Shown in pieces: positions 1 to 7,041 of a stretch of DNA of 14,432 nucleotides. Under the pieces are notes generated by a model. The model made no database searches. It was given only the letters and a program-made list of their open reading frames with translations, and was not told the DNA's origin. The translations under genes and the position numbers were made by a program. The DNA is from Arenicella sp. GTDB taxonomy: Bacteria > Pseudomonadota > Gammaproteobacteria > Arenicellales > Arenicellaceae. Where the stretch lies: assembly GCA_023299895.1 (NCBI GenBank), contig JALZWI010000123.1, positions 1 to 14,432 on the forward strand, written 5' to 3'. How positions within the stretch are numbered: position 1 is the first letter of the stretch; every line of letters begins with the position of its first letter.

Positions 1-701
1 AAATTTTTAAAGAAATATGTGAAAAACCTCGCGGTATGGTTCTAGTTACGGGACCAACTGGTTCTGGTAAGTCAACGACACTTGCTGCGATGGTCGATTA
101 TATTAATGAGAACCATCGGTCTCACATATTAACCGTTGAAGACCCGATCGAATTTGTGCATCAGAGTAAAAAGTGTTTAATTAATCAGCGCGAATTGCAT
201 GAAGACACTCACAGCTTTGACAATGCATTAAAATCAGCCTTGCGAGAAGATCCGGACGTGATTTTAGTTGGTGAGATGCGTGACCTTGAGACAATTAGGT
301 TAGCCATGACGGCGGCTGAAACAGGTCATTTAGTATTTGGTACGTTGCATACAACTTCTGCAGCAAAAACAGTTGATAGAATTGTGGATGTGTTTCCAGC
401 GGCGGAGAAATCAATGGTCCGTACTATGCTGTCTGAATCATTGCAGGCAGTTATTGCACAAACTCTTATCAAACGTGTTGGTGGCGGTCGAATTGCGGCA
501 CATGAGATTATGTTGGGCACACCAGCCATACGTAATTTAATTCGTGAAGATAAAGTCGCACAGATGTATTCGATGATTCAAACGGGTAGTGCTCAGGGTA
601 TGCAAACACTAGATCAATGTTTACTAGAATTGGTTAGAAGTCGTCAAATATCTTCCGCTGACGCGCGTTCCCTAGCTGTTGATAGATCTAAGTTCATGTA
701 G
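1..701 (+). CDS. pilT: PilT, type IV pilus retraction ATPase (5' end outside window)
   Basis: Hexameric cytoplasmic ATPase that depolymerises PilA and drives pilus retraction and twitching. The reading frame is open to the left edge (first whole codon at 3), so the ATG at 36 is internal: the residues before it (IFKEICEKPRG) continue the PilT fold. About 232 residues are visible, the C-terminal two thirds of a protein usually near 345. Visible motifs are Walker A GPTGSGKST (51–77), the Asp-box region VEDPIEFVH, Walker B-type ILVGEMRD, the His box GTLHTTSA, and the C-terminal AIRNLIRE motif, which marks PilT and is needed for retraction in studied homologues. The last motif separates it from PilU and PilB. 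The missing N-terminal PAS-like domain lies outside the window. It is followed by pilU after 69 bases, as in Pseudomonas, and is probably cotranscribed with it. Confidence 0.96.
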   Translation, partial: IFKEICEKPRGMVLVTGPTGSGKSTTLAAMVDYINENHRSHILTVEDPIEFVHQSKKCLINQRELHEDTHSFDNALKSALREDPDVILVGEMRDLETIRLAMTAAETGHLVFGTLHTTSAAKTVDRIVDVFPAAEKSMVRTMLSESLQAVIAQTLIKRVGGGRIAAHEIMLGTPAIRNLIREDKVAQMYSMIQTGSAQGMQTLDQCLLELVRSRQISSADARSLAVDRSKFM

Positions 702-770
702 TTTGAATAAAATCCTCATTAACATATGAATAATAAATTTAATCACCTAACTATTACAGAGTGACTCTTC

Positions 771-1916
771 ATGTATAAAATGGCTGACCTATTACGCGCG
801 ATGATGGTTAAAAACGCGTCCGATATGTTTATCACTGCTAATACAACACCGTGCTTTAAAGTTGATGGCAAAATTTACCCGATTGCGGGCGATCCAATTG
901 ATGGCAAAGAGTCTCAAGAATTATGTTACAGCATAATGAATGAAGAACAACGCCGTATCTTTGAAGGCTCGCAAGAATGTAATTTTGCTATTCATCCTAA
1001 GCAAATTGGGCGTTTTAGGGTTAATGTGTTTGTGCAGCAAGGCTGTGTAGGAATGGTGCTACGAGCAATTAAAACCAATATTCCAACGGTTAAAGAGCTA
1101 CGCATACCTGAAGTTTTACAAGACATGATCATGAAGAAGCGGGGTCTGATCATATTTGTTGGCGGCACGGGTACGGGTAAAAGTACTTCGATGGCTTCAT
1201 TGGTAGATTATCGTAATCGCAATTCTCAAGATCACATTGTGACGATTGAGGACCCAGTTGAGTATTTACATACACATAAAAAGTCGATCATCACTCAACG
1301 TGAGGTGGGTGTTGATACAGAGTCGTTTGATAGCGCCTTAATTAATGCGATGCGTCAAGCCCCAGATGTTATTCAAATTGGTGAAATTCGCACACCAGAG
1401 ACCATGAATAATGCGATTGTTTTTTCAGAGACAGGTCATTTATGTATTGCGACATTGCATGCAAACAATTCCTATCAAGCTCTTGATCGAATATTTAACT
1501 TCTTTCCTTCTGATCGCCGTGATCAACTTGCGATGGATTTATCGATGAATCTGTATGGCATGGTGTCGCAGCGATTATTGCCAATTAAAGGTAGGGAAGG
1601 GCGTGTGCCGGCAGTGGAGGTAATGATTAATAGCCCTCTGATTGCTGACATGATTAAAGATCATCGAATTGACGAAATTCGTGCAACTATTGCAAAATCA
1701 AACGAATGGGGAATGCAAACGTTTGACCAAGCACTCTTCAAGCTTTATGAGTCTGATTTAATTAGTTACGAAGATGCAATGAAGAATGCTGAATCTGAAA
1801 ATGATTTACGGTTAGAAATTAAGTTAAAAGGTAAAGAAGCTTCTAAAACCGAGTTTGGTGAAACAATGACTAATGTCGGACTTGAAGAAGATGACGACGG
1901 CGGCACGCACTTTTAA
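771..1916 (+). CDS. pilU: PilU, accessory type IV pilus retraction ATPase
   Basis: A PilT paralogue of 381 residues, the usual PilU length. PilU works with PilT to increase retraction force at the pilus base. The order is an N-terminal PAS-like region (about 1–105), then the RecA-like ATPase with Walker A GGTGTGKST, VEDPVEYLH, Walker B-type IQIGEIRTPET, and the His-box segment ATLHANNSYQALDRI. Where PilT has AIRNLIRE, this protein has SPLIADMIKDHR, a PilU trait. The C-terminus runs on into a charged tail ending in an acidic patch (LEEDDDGG). The start is ATG at 771 with a modest GAG-containing ribosome site 10–12 bases upstream; the N-terminus MYKMADLLRAMM fits PilU. It ends 63 bases from the convergent pyrB, with no clear terminator between them. 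Confidence 0.95.
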   Translation: MYKMADLLRAMMVKNASDMFITANTTPCFKVDGKIYPIAGDPIDGKESQELCYSIMNEEQRRIFEGSQECNFAIHPKQIGRFRVNVFVQQGCVGMVLRAIKTNIPTVKELRIPEVLQDMIMKKRGLIIFVGGTGTGKSTSMASLVDYRNRNSQDHIVTIEDPVEYLHTHKKSIITQREVGVDTESFDSALINAMRQAPDVIQIGEIRTPETMNNAIVFSETGHLCIATLHANNSYQALDRIFNFFPSDRRDQLAMDLSMNLYGMVSQRLLPIKGREGRVPAVEVMINSPLIADMIKDHRIDEIRATIAKSNEWGMQTFDQALFKLYESDLISYEDAMKNAESENDLRLEIKLKGKEASKTEFGETMTNVGLEEDDDGGTHF

Positions 1917-1979
1917 TAGCTAATTTACAATCTCCAGTTTTATGGTGTTGTTTACAGTGCTTTTTTTAAATCTCTTTAT

Positions 1980-2900
1980 TTAGAGTTCTTTATCTAAAAG
2001 TAAGGCAAGTAAAGCCATTCGAACAGGCACGCCGTAGCTCGCTTGTTTGAAGTAAACCGCATTTTCGAGAGTGTCGACTTCGGTTGCGATTTCATCAATT
2101 CGTGGCAAAGGATCAAGAATTAAGGCTTTTTTACCGACTAGGTGTCTTGTCTCGAGCCGGTACTTTTGGCGATTTTCTTCAAATACGGCTCGATCATTAA
2201 AGCGCTCTTCTTGTAGCCGATTCACATAGATAACATCGCAATCATCGTTAATTGCAACATTGGTTTGGGTGATGCATTTAGCGCCGCTTTGCTCCAGTTC
2301 ACCAATGAATTTTTTGTCGGGTAGGAGTTGATCAGGGCCAACAAAAGTAAATGTGTTATTGGGGTATTGCGCTAACAGTTTTGTTAACGAGTGAATGCTT
2401 CTTGACTGCAGGGCATCAAAACCAAACATTAAGTTCAAATTGTCCAAGCGACCAATGTGCTTGTGAATTGTATACGAATCAATAATTGCTTGAGTCGGAT
2501 GTTCGTTGCCGCCGTCTCCTGCATTAATAAAAGGCACATCGCTGGTTTGAGCGGCGATAGCCGCGCTACCTGGTTGGGCATGCCGCATTACTATGATGTC
2601 TGCATAGCCTGCAACAATTCGGATTAAGTCTTCAATGCTTTCGCCTTTCTCAAAAGAAGTTGATGCGGCATTTTGTGCAAACACAGTGCCAGCATTTAAT
2701 CTTTGCGCTGCGCTTTGAAAACTCAGCATCGTTCTTGAGCTTGGTTCAAAAAACAGTAGTGCGACAATTTTATCGTCGAGTAAAGTGCTGCGCCCGACGC
2801 TAGAAATTTGCTCCTGCATGAGATCCGTCGCATTAAATATGTTGTCAATAATCTCTGGAGTGAGTTGTTGGGAAGAGATAAGCGACTTAAACGGTAACAT
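1980..2900 (-). CDS. pyrB: Aspartate carbamoyltransferase catalytic chain (divergent PyrB)
   Basis: Condenses carbamoyl phosphate with aspartate, the committed step of pyrimidine synthesis. 306 residues, near E. coli PyrB (311) and shorter than the Pseudomonas class A chain (334). Carbamoyl-phosphate motif PSSRT (53–57, family PSTRT), loop lysine K85, R106, HPTQ (134–137), R167 and RLQ (228–230) are present, so catalysis is plausible. Three normally conserved spots differ: VGD before R167 reads FGF (159–161), the following YGR reads QSR (165–167), and HPLPR reads DPLPR (263–267). The 80s loop (TSFEKGES) looks one residue shorter than in E. coli. No pyrI, pyrC' or pyrR lies beside it. ATG start with AGGA about 12 bases upstream. 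It lies 94 bases after ruvX on the same strand and is probably the last gene of the gshB–tonB–ruvX–pyrB unit. ATCase family is secure; the subclass is my inference. Confidence 0.9.
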   Translation of the reverse strand: MLPFKSLISSQQLTPEIIDNIFNATDLMQEQISSVGRSTLLDDKIVALLFFEPSSRTMLSFQSAAQRLNAGTVFAQNAASTSFEKGESIEDLIRIVAGYADIIVMRHAQPGSAAIAAQTSDVPFINAGDGGNEHPTQAIIDSYTIHKHIGRLDNLNLMFGFDALQSRSIHSLTKLLAQYPNNTFTFVGPDQLLPDKKFIGELEQSGAKCITQTNVAINDDCDVIYVNRLQEERFNDRAVFEENRQKYRLETRHLVGKKALILDPLPRIDEIATEVDTLENAVYFKQASYGVPVRMALLALLLDKEL

Positions 2901-2994
2901 AAGCGGTCTGTCCTGTTGTGTGTCTAGTGCATGTCTAGAAAGAGTTGATTAATTAGTTTAGCTCAGCTGAACTTGAGCAAGAATAGCACAGCGA

Positions 2995-3441
2995 TTATTT
3001 GTGATCATCAAGCATATTAAAGTAGCTTTCTAGTATTAAACAGGCCGCGACCTGGTCGCGTAATTCAGTTTTCTTTTGTGTACTTAAACCTGATTGTTGT
3101 AATTCCATATTTGCTACTGAAGAGGTTAGCTCTTCATCGATTTGTATAATCGGCAGCTTGTGTTTTTGTTGAATATAACTTTTAAAACGATTAATGAGTT
3201 TGTTCAAGTGCGGATCGTTCGTCTTAGGGTCACCGACAACAATGATATCAGGCTGCCATTGTGTAAGAGTATTTTCGAGTTGTTGCCAGTCAAGCTGACC
3301 ATTGCCTGATCTTAGTTGGCCGGCTGCCTGTGCTGTTTTACTAATAGTCTGGCCAATGGCCATTCCAGTGCGTTTTAAACCAATATCAAAACTTAAAATA
3401 GTTTTAATATGATCTCTCGACTTATTACTGGCTGCTGGCAT
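2995..3441 (-). CDS. ruvX: RuvX/YqgF, putative pre-16S rRNA nuclease (RNase H fold)
   Basis: Small YqgF-family RNase H-fold nuclease, linked in bacteria to 16S rRNA 5'-end maturation and annotated also as a Holliday junction resolvase. 148 residues against about 138 in E. coli. Visible family motifs are ILSFDIGLKRTGMAIG (15–30; acidic residue of strand 1), IIVVGDPK, DEELTSSVA (family DERLTT), and RDQVAACLILESYF, which holds the last conserved Asp. The N-terminal dozen residues (MPAASNKSRDHI) are a polar extension. The ATG lies inside the end of tonB (17-base overlap), and no good Shine–Dalgarno precedes it, so translation is probably coupled to tonB. In Pseudomonas yqgE sits between tonB and ruvX; here it is absent. 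Confidence 0.93.
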   Translation of the reverse strand: MPAASNKSRDHIKTILSFDIGLKRTGMAIGQTISKTAQAAGQLRSGNGQLDWQQLENTLTQWQPDIIVVGDPKTNDPHLNKLINRFKSYIQQKHKLPIIQIDEELTSSVANMELQQSGLSTQKKTELRDQVAACLILESYFNMLDDHK

Positions 3442-4306
3442 CGCTGCTTGTTAGTTGGTTGTTTTTTAAGAAGTGAAAGGCGCGAGTAATGACCAGAATA
3501 TCAGTGTCTTTATCGATATCATCAGGAAAGGAATCAAACGGAGAGGCATCTCGTACAAAGCGCATGGCCGTATCATTTAGCAGCTTATGCGGAGATGGAT
3601 TATTGATTTGAATATCAGCAATAGTCCCATTGCGATTAATTTCTACCGTTAGAATAAGGGTTCCATACATGCCCTCCGCTTTGGCTTTTATTGGATAGCT
3701 AGCGTTACCGGTAACTTCAATTTTTTTACGCCAATCGTCTAAATACCGTGCAGCCTGATGCTTGCTGGTATTGGGTGATAAAAACTCTTTGTTCGGACGT
3801 TTTTGATAATCTTCAAAACTTTGATTTAGTTTTGCAATTAAGCGCTCACGTTCTAGTTGTCGCTGAGATTTAGTTGTTATGTCGTCAATTCCAATCGTTT
3901 CATCTTGAGATTTAAGTTTTTCTACTACCTTGATTTTATCTTGAATTGCTAGTTCACCCGTCTTAGCAGTAATTAATTGCTCTGGAGAAATAACGTTTGT
4001 CGCTTGTTGATTGGCGGTTTTTTTTATACTTTGAATCTCTGATGGTTTAACTGCTTCAAAAGGAATCGGTGATGACGCTTCTCTATCGTCATTGCCGCCG
4101 CCTGCATTATTGTTGGTTGAAACGGTGTCTGCTTCAACAGGTTCTTCATTGTTGGCGGTGTTAATTAGCACGACATCCAATGTGTTATCGGTATTGTTTA
4201 GCGCCTGTATGTCTGGCAGTTTAAAGCTAATACCCAAAATGACGACGGCATGCATTAAGGCGGAAAAAAATGCCGTAACGCTGATTAAATCTTTATTGTC
4301 TGTCAT
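3425..4306 (-). CDS. TonB-family energy transducer, non-canonical linker
   Basis: 293-residue inner-membrane-anchored periplasmic protein. One N-terminal membrane segment (about 9–28, SVTAFFSALMHAVVILGISF) is followed by an Asn/Gly/acid-rich stretch, a charged, probably helical region (about 140–185) and a C-terminal TonB-like domain (about 195–285) with the typical YPIKAKAEGMYGTLILTVEI start. TonB proteins pass proton-motive force from ExbB/ExbD to outer-membrane receptors. It lacks the Pro-Glu/Pro-Lys linker of classical TonB, and no exbB or exbD is in the window. By position it matches P. aeruginosa tonB3 (PA0406), reported to be needed for twitching, which fits the nearby pilT/pilU; that link is inference. 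The start ATG has only a weak ribosome site and lies 28 bases after gshB. The 3' end overlaps ruvX. Confidence 0.87.
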   Translation of the reverse strand: MTDNKDLISVTAFFSALMHAVVILGISFKLPDIQALNNTDNTLDVVLINTANNEEPVEADTVSTNNNAGGGNDDREASSPIPFEAVKPSEIQSIKKTANQQATNVISPEQLITAKTGELAIQDKIKVVEKLKSQDETIGIDDITTKSQRQLERERLIAKLNQSFEDYQKRPNKEFLSPNTSKHQAARYLDDWRKKIEVTGNASYPIKAKAEGMYGTLILTVEINRNGTIADIQINNPSPHKLLNDTAMRFVRDASPFDSFPDDIDKDTDILVITRAFHFLKNNQLTSSDASSQ

Positions 4307-4334
4307 TACCGGATTGGTTTATTAGTAGTAAGTC

Positions 4335-5282
4335 TTAATTATGTTCAGTTTTACGCTGGATGGCCATTAATAAATCCAGCGCAATATTTGTGCCAAATTG
4401 AGCATTAATTTCTTTAATGCAGGTAGGGCTTGTGACATTTATTTCAGTTAAACGGTTGCCAATAACATCTAAGCCAGCAAAGAGTATATTTCGTTTGCGT
4501 AACTCAGGACCAACCCGCTCAGCTATTTTATAATCACTTTCTGATAAAGGTTGTGCAATACCAGTGCCACCTGCAGCCAAATTGCCGCGAGTTTCTCCTT
4601 TGGCAGGTATACGAGCTAAAGCGTATTGCACGGGTACCCCGTCCACCATCAAAATACGTTTATCGCCTTGCTTAATTTCAGGCAAATAACGTTGTGCCAT
4701 TGCATAGTTTTGCCCATATCGAGTTAATGTTTCAAGTATCACGCTAATATTTGGCGAGTTTTTTTGCACCCGAAAAATTGACGCGCCGCCCATGCCATCA
4801 AGTGGTTTCAAGATAATGTCTTGATGTGTCTCAAGAAAATTTCTGAATTGCACTGCGTTTCGGCTAATAAGTGTCTCAGGACAGACATCTGGAAACCATG
4901 CGCAATATGCTTTTTCATTGCAGTCGCGTAACGCCTGTGGTGAATTAGCGATTAGCGAACCTTGTTGCTCTGCTAGTTCTAAAATATAGGTGGAGTAGAC
5001 GTACTCCATATCAAAAGGCGGGTCCTTACGCATTAAAATGGCATCGAGTGTGCCAAGCTCGATCTGTCTTGGTTCAGTTAACTCATACCAATGTTTGGCA
5101 TCTTGGAATACCGTCAATGAGCGGGCTTGTCCTAACGCCACACCATTATCAACCGACAAATCACCCATCTCAAGATAGTTAACCTGCCAACCTAATTGTT
5201 GAGCCTGCCAAATCATTTCGAAGGTGCTGTCTTTTTTGATGTTGATGGAGCCAATTGGATCCATTACGACGCCGATTTTCAT
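4335..5282 (-). CDS. gshB: Glutathione synthetase
   Basis: ATP-grasp ligase joining gamma-glutamylcysteine and glycine to make glutathione in the cytoplasm. With the ATG at 5282 it is 315 residues and begins MKIGVVMDPIGSINIKKDST, matching E. coli GshB (MIKLGIVMDPIANINIKKDS) in both length and start. A TTG at 5294 would add four residues and is less likely. Visible are the N-terminal substrate domain, the ATP-grasp glycine-rich segment LDGMGGASIFRV, RILMVDGVPVQYALARIP, the flexible loop with RGNLAAGGTG, and the metal-binding C-terminal EINVTSPTCIKEI. It is the first gene of the minus-strand cluster; its promoter must lie in 5283–5456, shared with the divergent lipoprotein gene. In Pseudomonas gshB also sits next to tonB3. 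Confidence 0.96.
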   Translation of the reverse strand: MKIGVVMDPIGSINIKKDSTFEMIWQAQQLGWQVNYLEMGDLSVDNGVALGQARSLTVFQDAKHWYELTEPRQIELGTLDAILMRKDPPFDMEYVYSTYILELAEQQGSLIANSPQALRDCNEKAYCAWFPDVCPETLISRNAVQFRNFLETHQDIILKPLDGMGGASIFRVQKNSPNISVILETLTRYGQNYAMAQRYLPEIKQGDKRILMVDGVPVQYALARIPAKGETRGNLAAGGTGIAQPLSESDYKIAERVGPELRKRNILFAGLDVIGNRLTEINVTSPTCIKEINAQFGTNIALDLLMAIQRKTEHN

Positions 5283-5364
5283 AGAATTATTCAATGTGAT
5301 TGATTATCTGCTAATGTTACCTTTATACAGATCAATAACAAGCTTTTGATTGATAATTGATAGG

Positions 5365-5379
5365 GATGAGTTAAGCTCA
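5365..5379. repeat. Small inverted repeat in the gshB/lipoprotein divergent region
   Basis: ATGAG-TTAAG-CTCAT is a perfect 5-bp inverted repeat with a 5-base centre, just upstream of the predicted −35 of the lipoprotein promoter. It could be an operator or chance; no known regulator's site is recognised. Confidence 0.3.
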
Positions 5380-5383
5380 TTTG

Positions 5384-5411
5384 TTGACGTATTTTTAAAT
5401 CATTTAATAAT
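5384..5411 (+). promoter_or_regulatory. Predicted sigma-70 promoter for the small lipoprotein gene
   Basis: TTGACG (5384–5389) and AATAAT (5406–5411) each match five of six consensus bases with a 16-base spacer. The start site would be near 5418, giving a leader of about 40 bases with GAGG (within GTGAGGCAG) before the ATG at 5457. Pattern-based prediction only. Confidence 0.5.
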
Positions 5412-5456
5412 GCTTTTTGTTATCATCTGGCAAAAGGTATATGTGAGGCAGTCGCA

Positions 5457-5669
5457 ATGAAAACTAAATTCAACATTTTATTCATCTTGTTTATGATTTT
5501 GCTTGCAGCCTGTGGCACAAGCAAGAAAGAGTCAGAGCAGAATACCGCGAATCAAGTTGATATTACACGTCCGCCAGAGTTTGTTAAGGACGGACAACTA
5601 AATACCGAAACGAACCCAGACGAAACGATTTCGGCTGAGGAATGGCAACAAGAGCGAAACGAAAAATAA
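5457..5669 (+). CDS. Small predicted lipoprotein, function unknown
   Basis: 70-residue protein with a clear lipoprotein signal: MKTK, a hydrophobic core (FNILFILFMILLAA), and lipobox LAAC with the acylated cysteine at position 19, followed by Gly-Thr-Ser. The mature part, about 52 residues, is highly polar and acidic (several Asn, Glu, Asp, Gln), with no recognisable domain, and ends EEWQQERNEK. Residue +2 is Gly, not Asp, so outer-membrane sorting is likely if Lol rules hold. GAGG sits about 8 bases before the ATG, and a good promoter lies upstream, which supports a real gene despite its size. It is divergent from gshB and precedes the porin gene by 150 bases, with a weak terminator between them, so it is probably monocistronic. 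I do not recognise a family. Confidence 0.8.
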   Translation: MKTKFNILFILFMILLAACGTSKKESEQNTANQVDITRPPEFVKDGQLNTETNPDETISAEEWQQERNEK

Positions 5670-5694
5670 TAAGTCTTAGCTCGGCAAAGAATGA

Positions 5695-5717
5695 AGGTTT
5701 TTTTAACCTCTATTTTT
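5695..5717 (+). terminator. Weak candidate terminator after the lipoprotein gene
   Basis: AGGTT-TTTTT-AACCT forms a 5-bp stem with a 5-base loop (5695–5709), followed by CTATTTTT. The stem is short, so termination may be partial. It separates the lipoprotein gene from the Pho box. Confidence 0.4.
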
Positions 5718-5729
5718 AGATTTTTAGTG

Positions 5730-5763
5730 CTGTAATATTCTTGTAACGAACTTTATTCAGAAT
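5730..5763 (+). promoter_or_regulatory. Pho box (PhoB-binding site) and −10 element of the porin gene
   Basis: CTGTAAT-ATTC-TTGTAAC (5730–5747) is two 7-base direct repeats separated by 4 bases. Each heptamer matches the PhoB consensus CTGTMAY at six or seven of seven positions, and the site closely resembles my recollection of the E. coli phoE box. A −10-like CAGAAT (5758–5763) follows after exactly 10 bases, the same gap as in E. coli phoA, with no separate −35, as expected for PhoB-activated sigma-70 promoters. The porin ATG is at 5820, giving a leader of about 50 bases. Confidence 0.75.
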
Positions 5764-5819
5764 ACACGTGTTCCATCGTTGATGTGAATTAACAAATATC
5801 CTTAATAGAGGCAGAGAGA

Positions 5820-6872
5820 ATGAAAATCAAATTAAGCGCAGCATTATTGACTGCATCGATGCTCGTTTCAGCGAATTCAAATGCTGAACTTACCATTAAA
5901 ACAGATGGTGGTCTTCGTATCAGCGATGAAGACTTTAGTATTAGAATTGGTGGTCGTATTCAGTATGACTACAATAGATCTGAAAAAAATGGCGAGACTG
6001 ATGAAGATGGCTTTGATGCTCGCCGCGCTCGTCTTTTCGTAAGTGGCACAGTGGCCGAAGATTGGGCATATAAAATTAATTGGAATGTTGAAGGAGATGG
6101 TTTCGAAGACCTATACATTCGTTATGCTGGTTTTGGCAAAGCTGCCGTTGTTACTCTTGGTAATCAGCATCAGCCTTTTACTCTCTCACAACTCATTTCT
6201 TCTAAAGACGTTGGTATTTCTGAGAGGCCAGGGGTTGTTGAACGATATTTGATTGGTCGGCGTGAAAGTGTTCAGTTATCTGGCGATATAAGCAATATGC
6301 ATTATGCGCTTGGTGTTTTTACAGAAGAAGGAACTAATGAAGAGACAGGCTTCGCGGGGAGATTTGCTTATGCGCCAATTAAAACTGATAACAGCGTTCT
6401 TCATCTTGGCCTATCTTACAAAGATACTGACGAACAAGATGCTTTTGGTCTTGAAGTAGGTGCTGTGATAGGGGCTTTCCACATTCAGGGTGAATACTTT
6501 GACGCGGAAGAAGTGGAGCTTATCGAAAATGATATAGATATATTTGAAGCTGCCAATGATATTGATGGTTACTACATACAAGCTGGTTATGTTTTAACCG
6601 GTGAAGTTCGTCCCTATAGTAAAGGTACATTTAATAAAATCAAACCAAATTCTAACTCTGGTGCTTGGGAAATAGTTGCTAGATATGAAGATGGTGATGG
6701 TGGTTTTGGTGATATCGAACTAGGAGACACAGACGCATCATCATATGCGTTTGGGGTTAATTACTACGCTAATAACTACGTCCGGATTAATGCCAGTTAT
6801 CAAGCTGGTGATAGTAATATTAATGATGACGATGGCAATGAGTTCAGAGTGAGATTTCAACTTGCGTTCTAA
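5820..6872 (+). CDS. OprP/OprO-family outer-membrane porin, probably phosphate-regulated
   Basis: 350-residue beta-barrel of the phosphate-selective porin O/P family. The signal peptide MKIKLSAALLTASMLVSANSNA ends about residue 22 (ANA|EL). Family landmarks are an early IRIGGRIQYDYN strand, GFDARRARLFVSGTV, DWAYKINWN, the LYIRYAGFG…TLGNQHQPFTL block, and a C-terminal Phe (RVRFQLAF), the usual outer-membrane assembly signal. Trimeric channels of this family (Pseudomonas OprP, OprO) take up phosphate or polyphosphate. Selectivity here is not proven: the loops are rich in Asp and Glu, and I cannot identify the arginine ladder of OprP. The upstream Pho box supports a role in phosphate uptake. A GAGGC-type ribosome site precedes the ATG, and a terminator follows. 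OprP/O-family membership rests on motif resemblance alone. Confidence 0.88.
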   Translation: MKIKLSAALLTASMLVSANSNAELTIKTDGGLRISDEDFSIRIGGRIQYDYNRSEKNGETDEDGFDARRARLFVSGTVAEDWAYKINWNVEGDGFEDLYIRYAGFGKAAVVTLGNQHQPFTLSQLISSKDVGISERPGVVERYLIGRRESVQLSGDISNMHYALGVFTEEGTNEETGFAGRFAYAPIKTDNSVLHLGLSYKDTDEQDAFGLEVGAVIGAFHIQGEYFDAEEVELIENDIDIFEAANDIDGYYIQAGYVLTGEVRPYSKGTFNKIKPNSNSGAWEIVARYEDGDGGFGDIELGDTDASSYAFGVNYYANNYVRINASYQAGDSNINDDDGNEFRVRFQLAF

Positions 6873-6895
6873 AATTTTAACCATTTTTGTGAATG

Positions 6896-6930
6896 CCCGA
6901 TATGTCACCGCGTATCGGGAATTTTCTGTT
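6896..6930 (+). terminator. Rho-independent terminator of the porin gene
   Basis: CCCGATA (6896–6902) and TATCGGG (6913–6919) form a perfect 7-bp stem around a 10-base loop, followed by AATTTTCTGTTT. It lies 23 bases after the porin stop. The rest of the gap to 7042 is AT-rich, with only weak promoter-like elements. Confidence 0.75.
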
Positions 6931-7030
6931 TAATGGCTTAACAAATCTCAAAACAACGAGTAGATATGCCCCTATAAATTCTGTATATTACGCGCACTAT
7001 TTTGTTGCCTCATTTACCTAAAATATTCTT

Positions 7031-7036
7031 TATACT
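7031..7036 (+). promoter_or_regulatory. −10-like TATACT abutting the ybiT start (possible leaderless transcript)
   Basis: TATACT matches five of six −10 bases and ends 5 bases before the ybiT ATG at 7042, so a start site would fall on or beside the A of the ATG. No good −35 lies at 16–18 bases (TTGCCT at 7005–7010 gives a 20-base spacer). The region is AT-rich, so chance is a fair alternative. Confidence 0.3.
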
Positions 7037-7041
7037 AAATC

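Noticed and set aside
1917..1979. T-rich gap between convergent pilU and pyrB, considered as a shared terminator
   Set aside because: T-runs are present but I find no stem of useful length on either strand.
2955..2973. Hairpin AGTTTAGC-TCA-GCTGAACT between ruvX and pyrB, considered as terminator or attenuator
   Set aside because: It has one internal mismatch and no T-run on the minus strand, and there is no leader peptide of the pyrBI type.
4092..4325. Antisense reading frame with hydrophobic stretches opposite the tonB N-terminus
   Set aside because: It mirrors the membrane segment of the real gene, has no ribosome site, and resembles no known protein.
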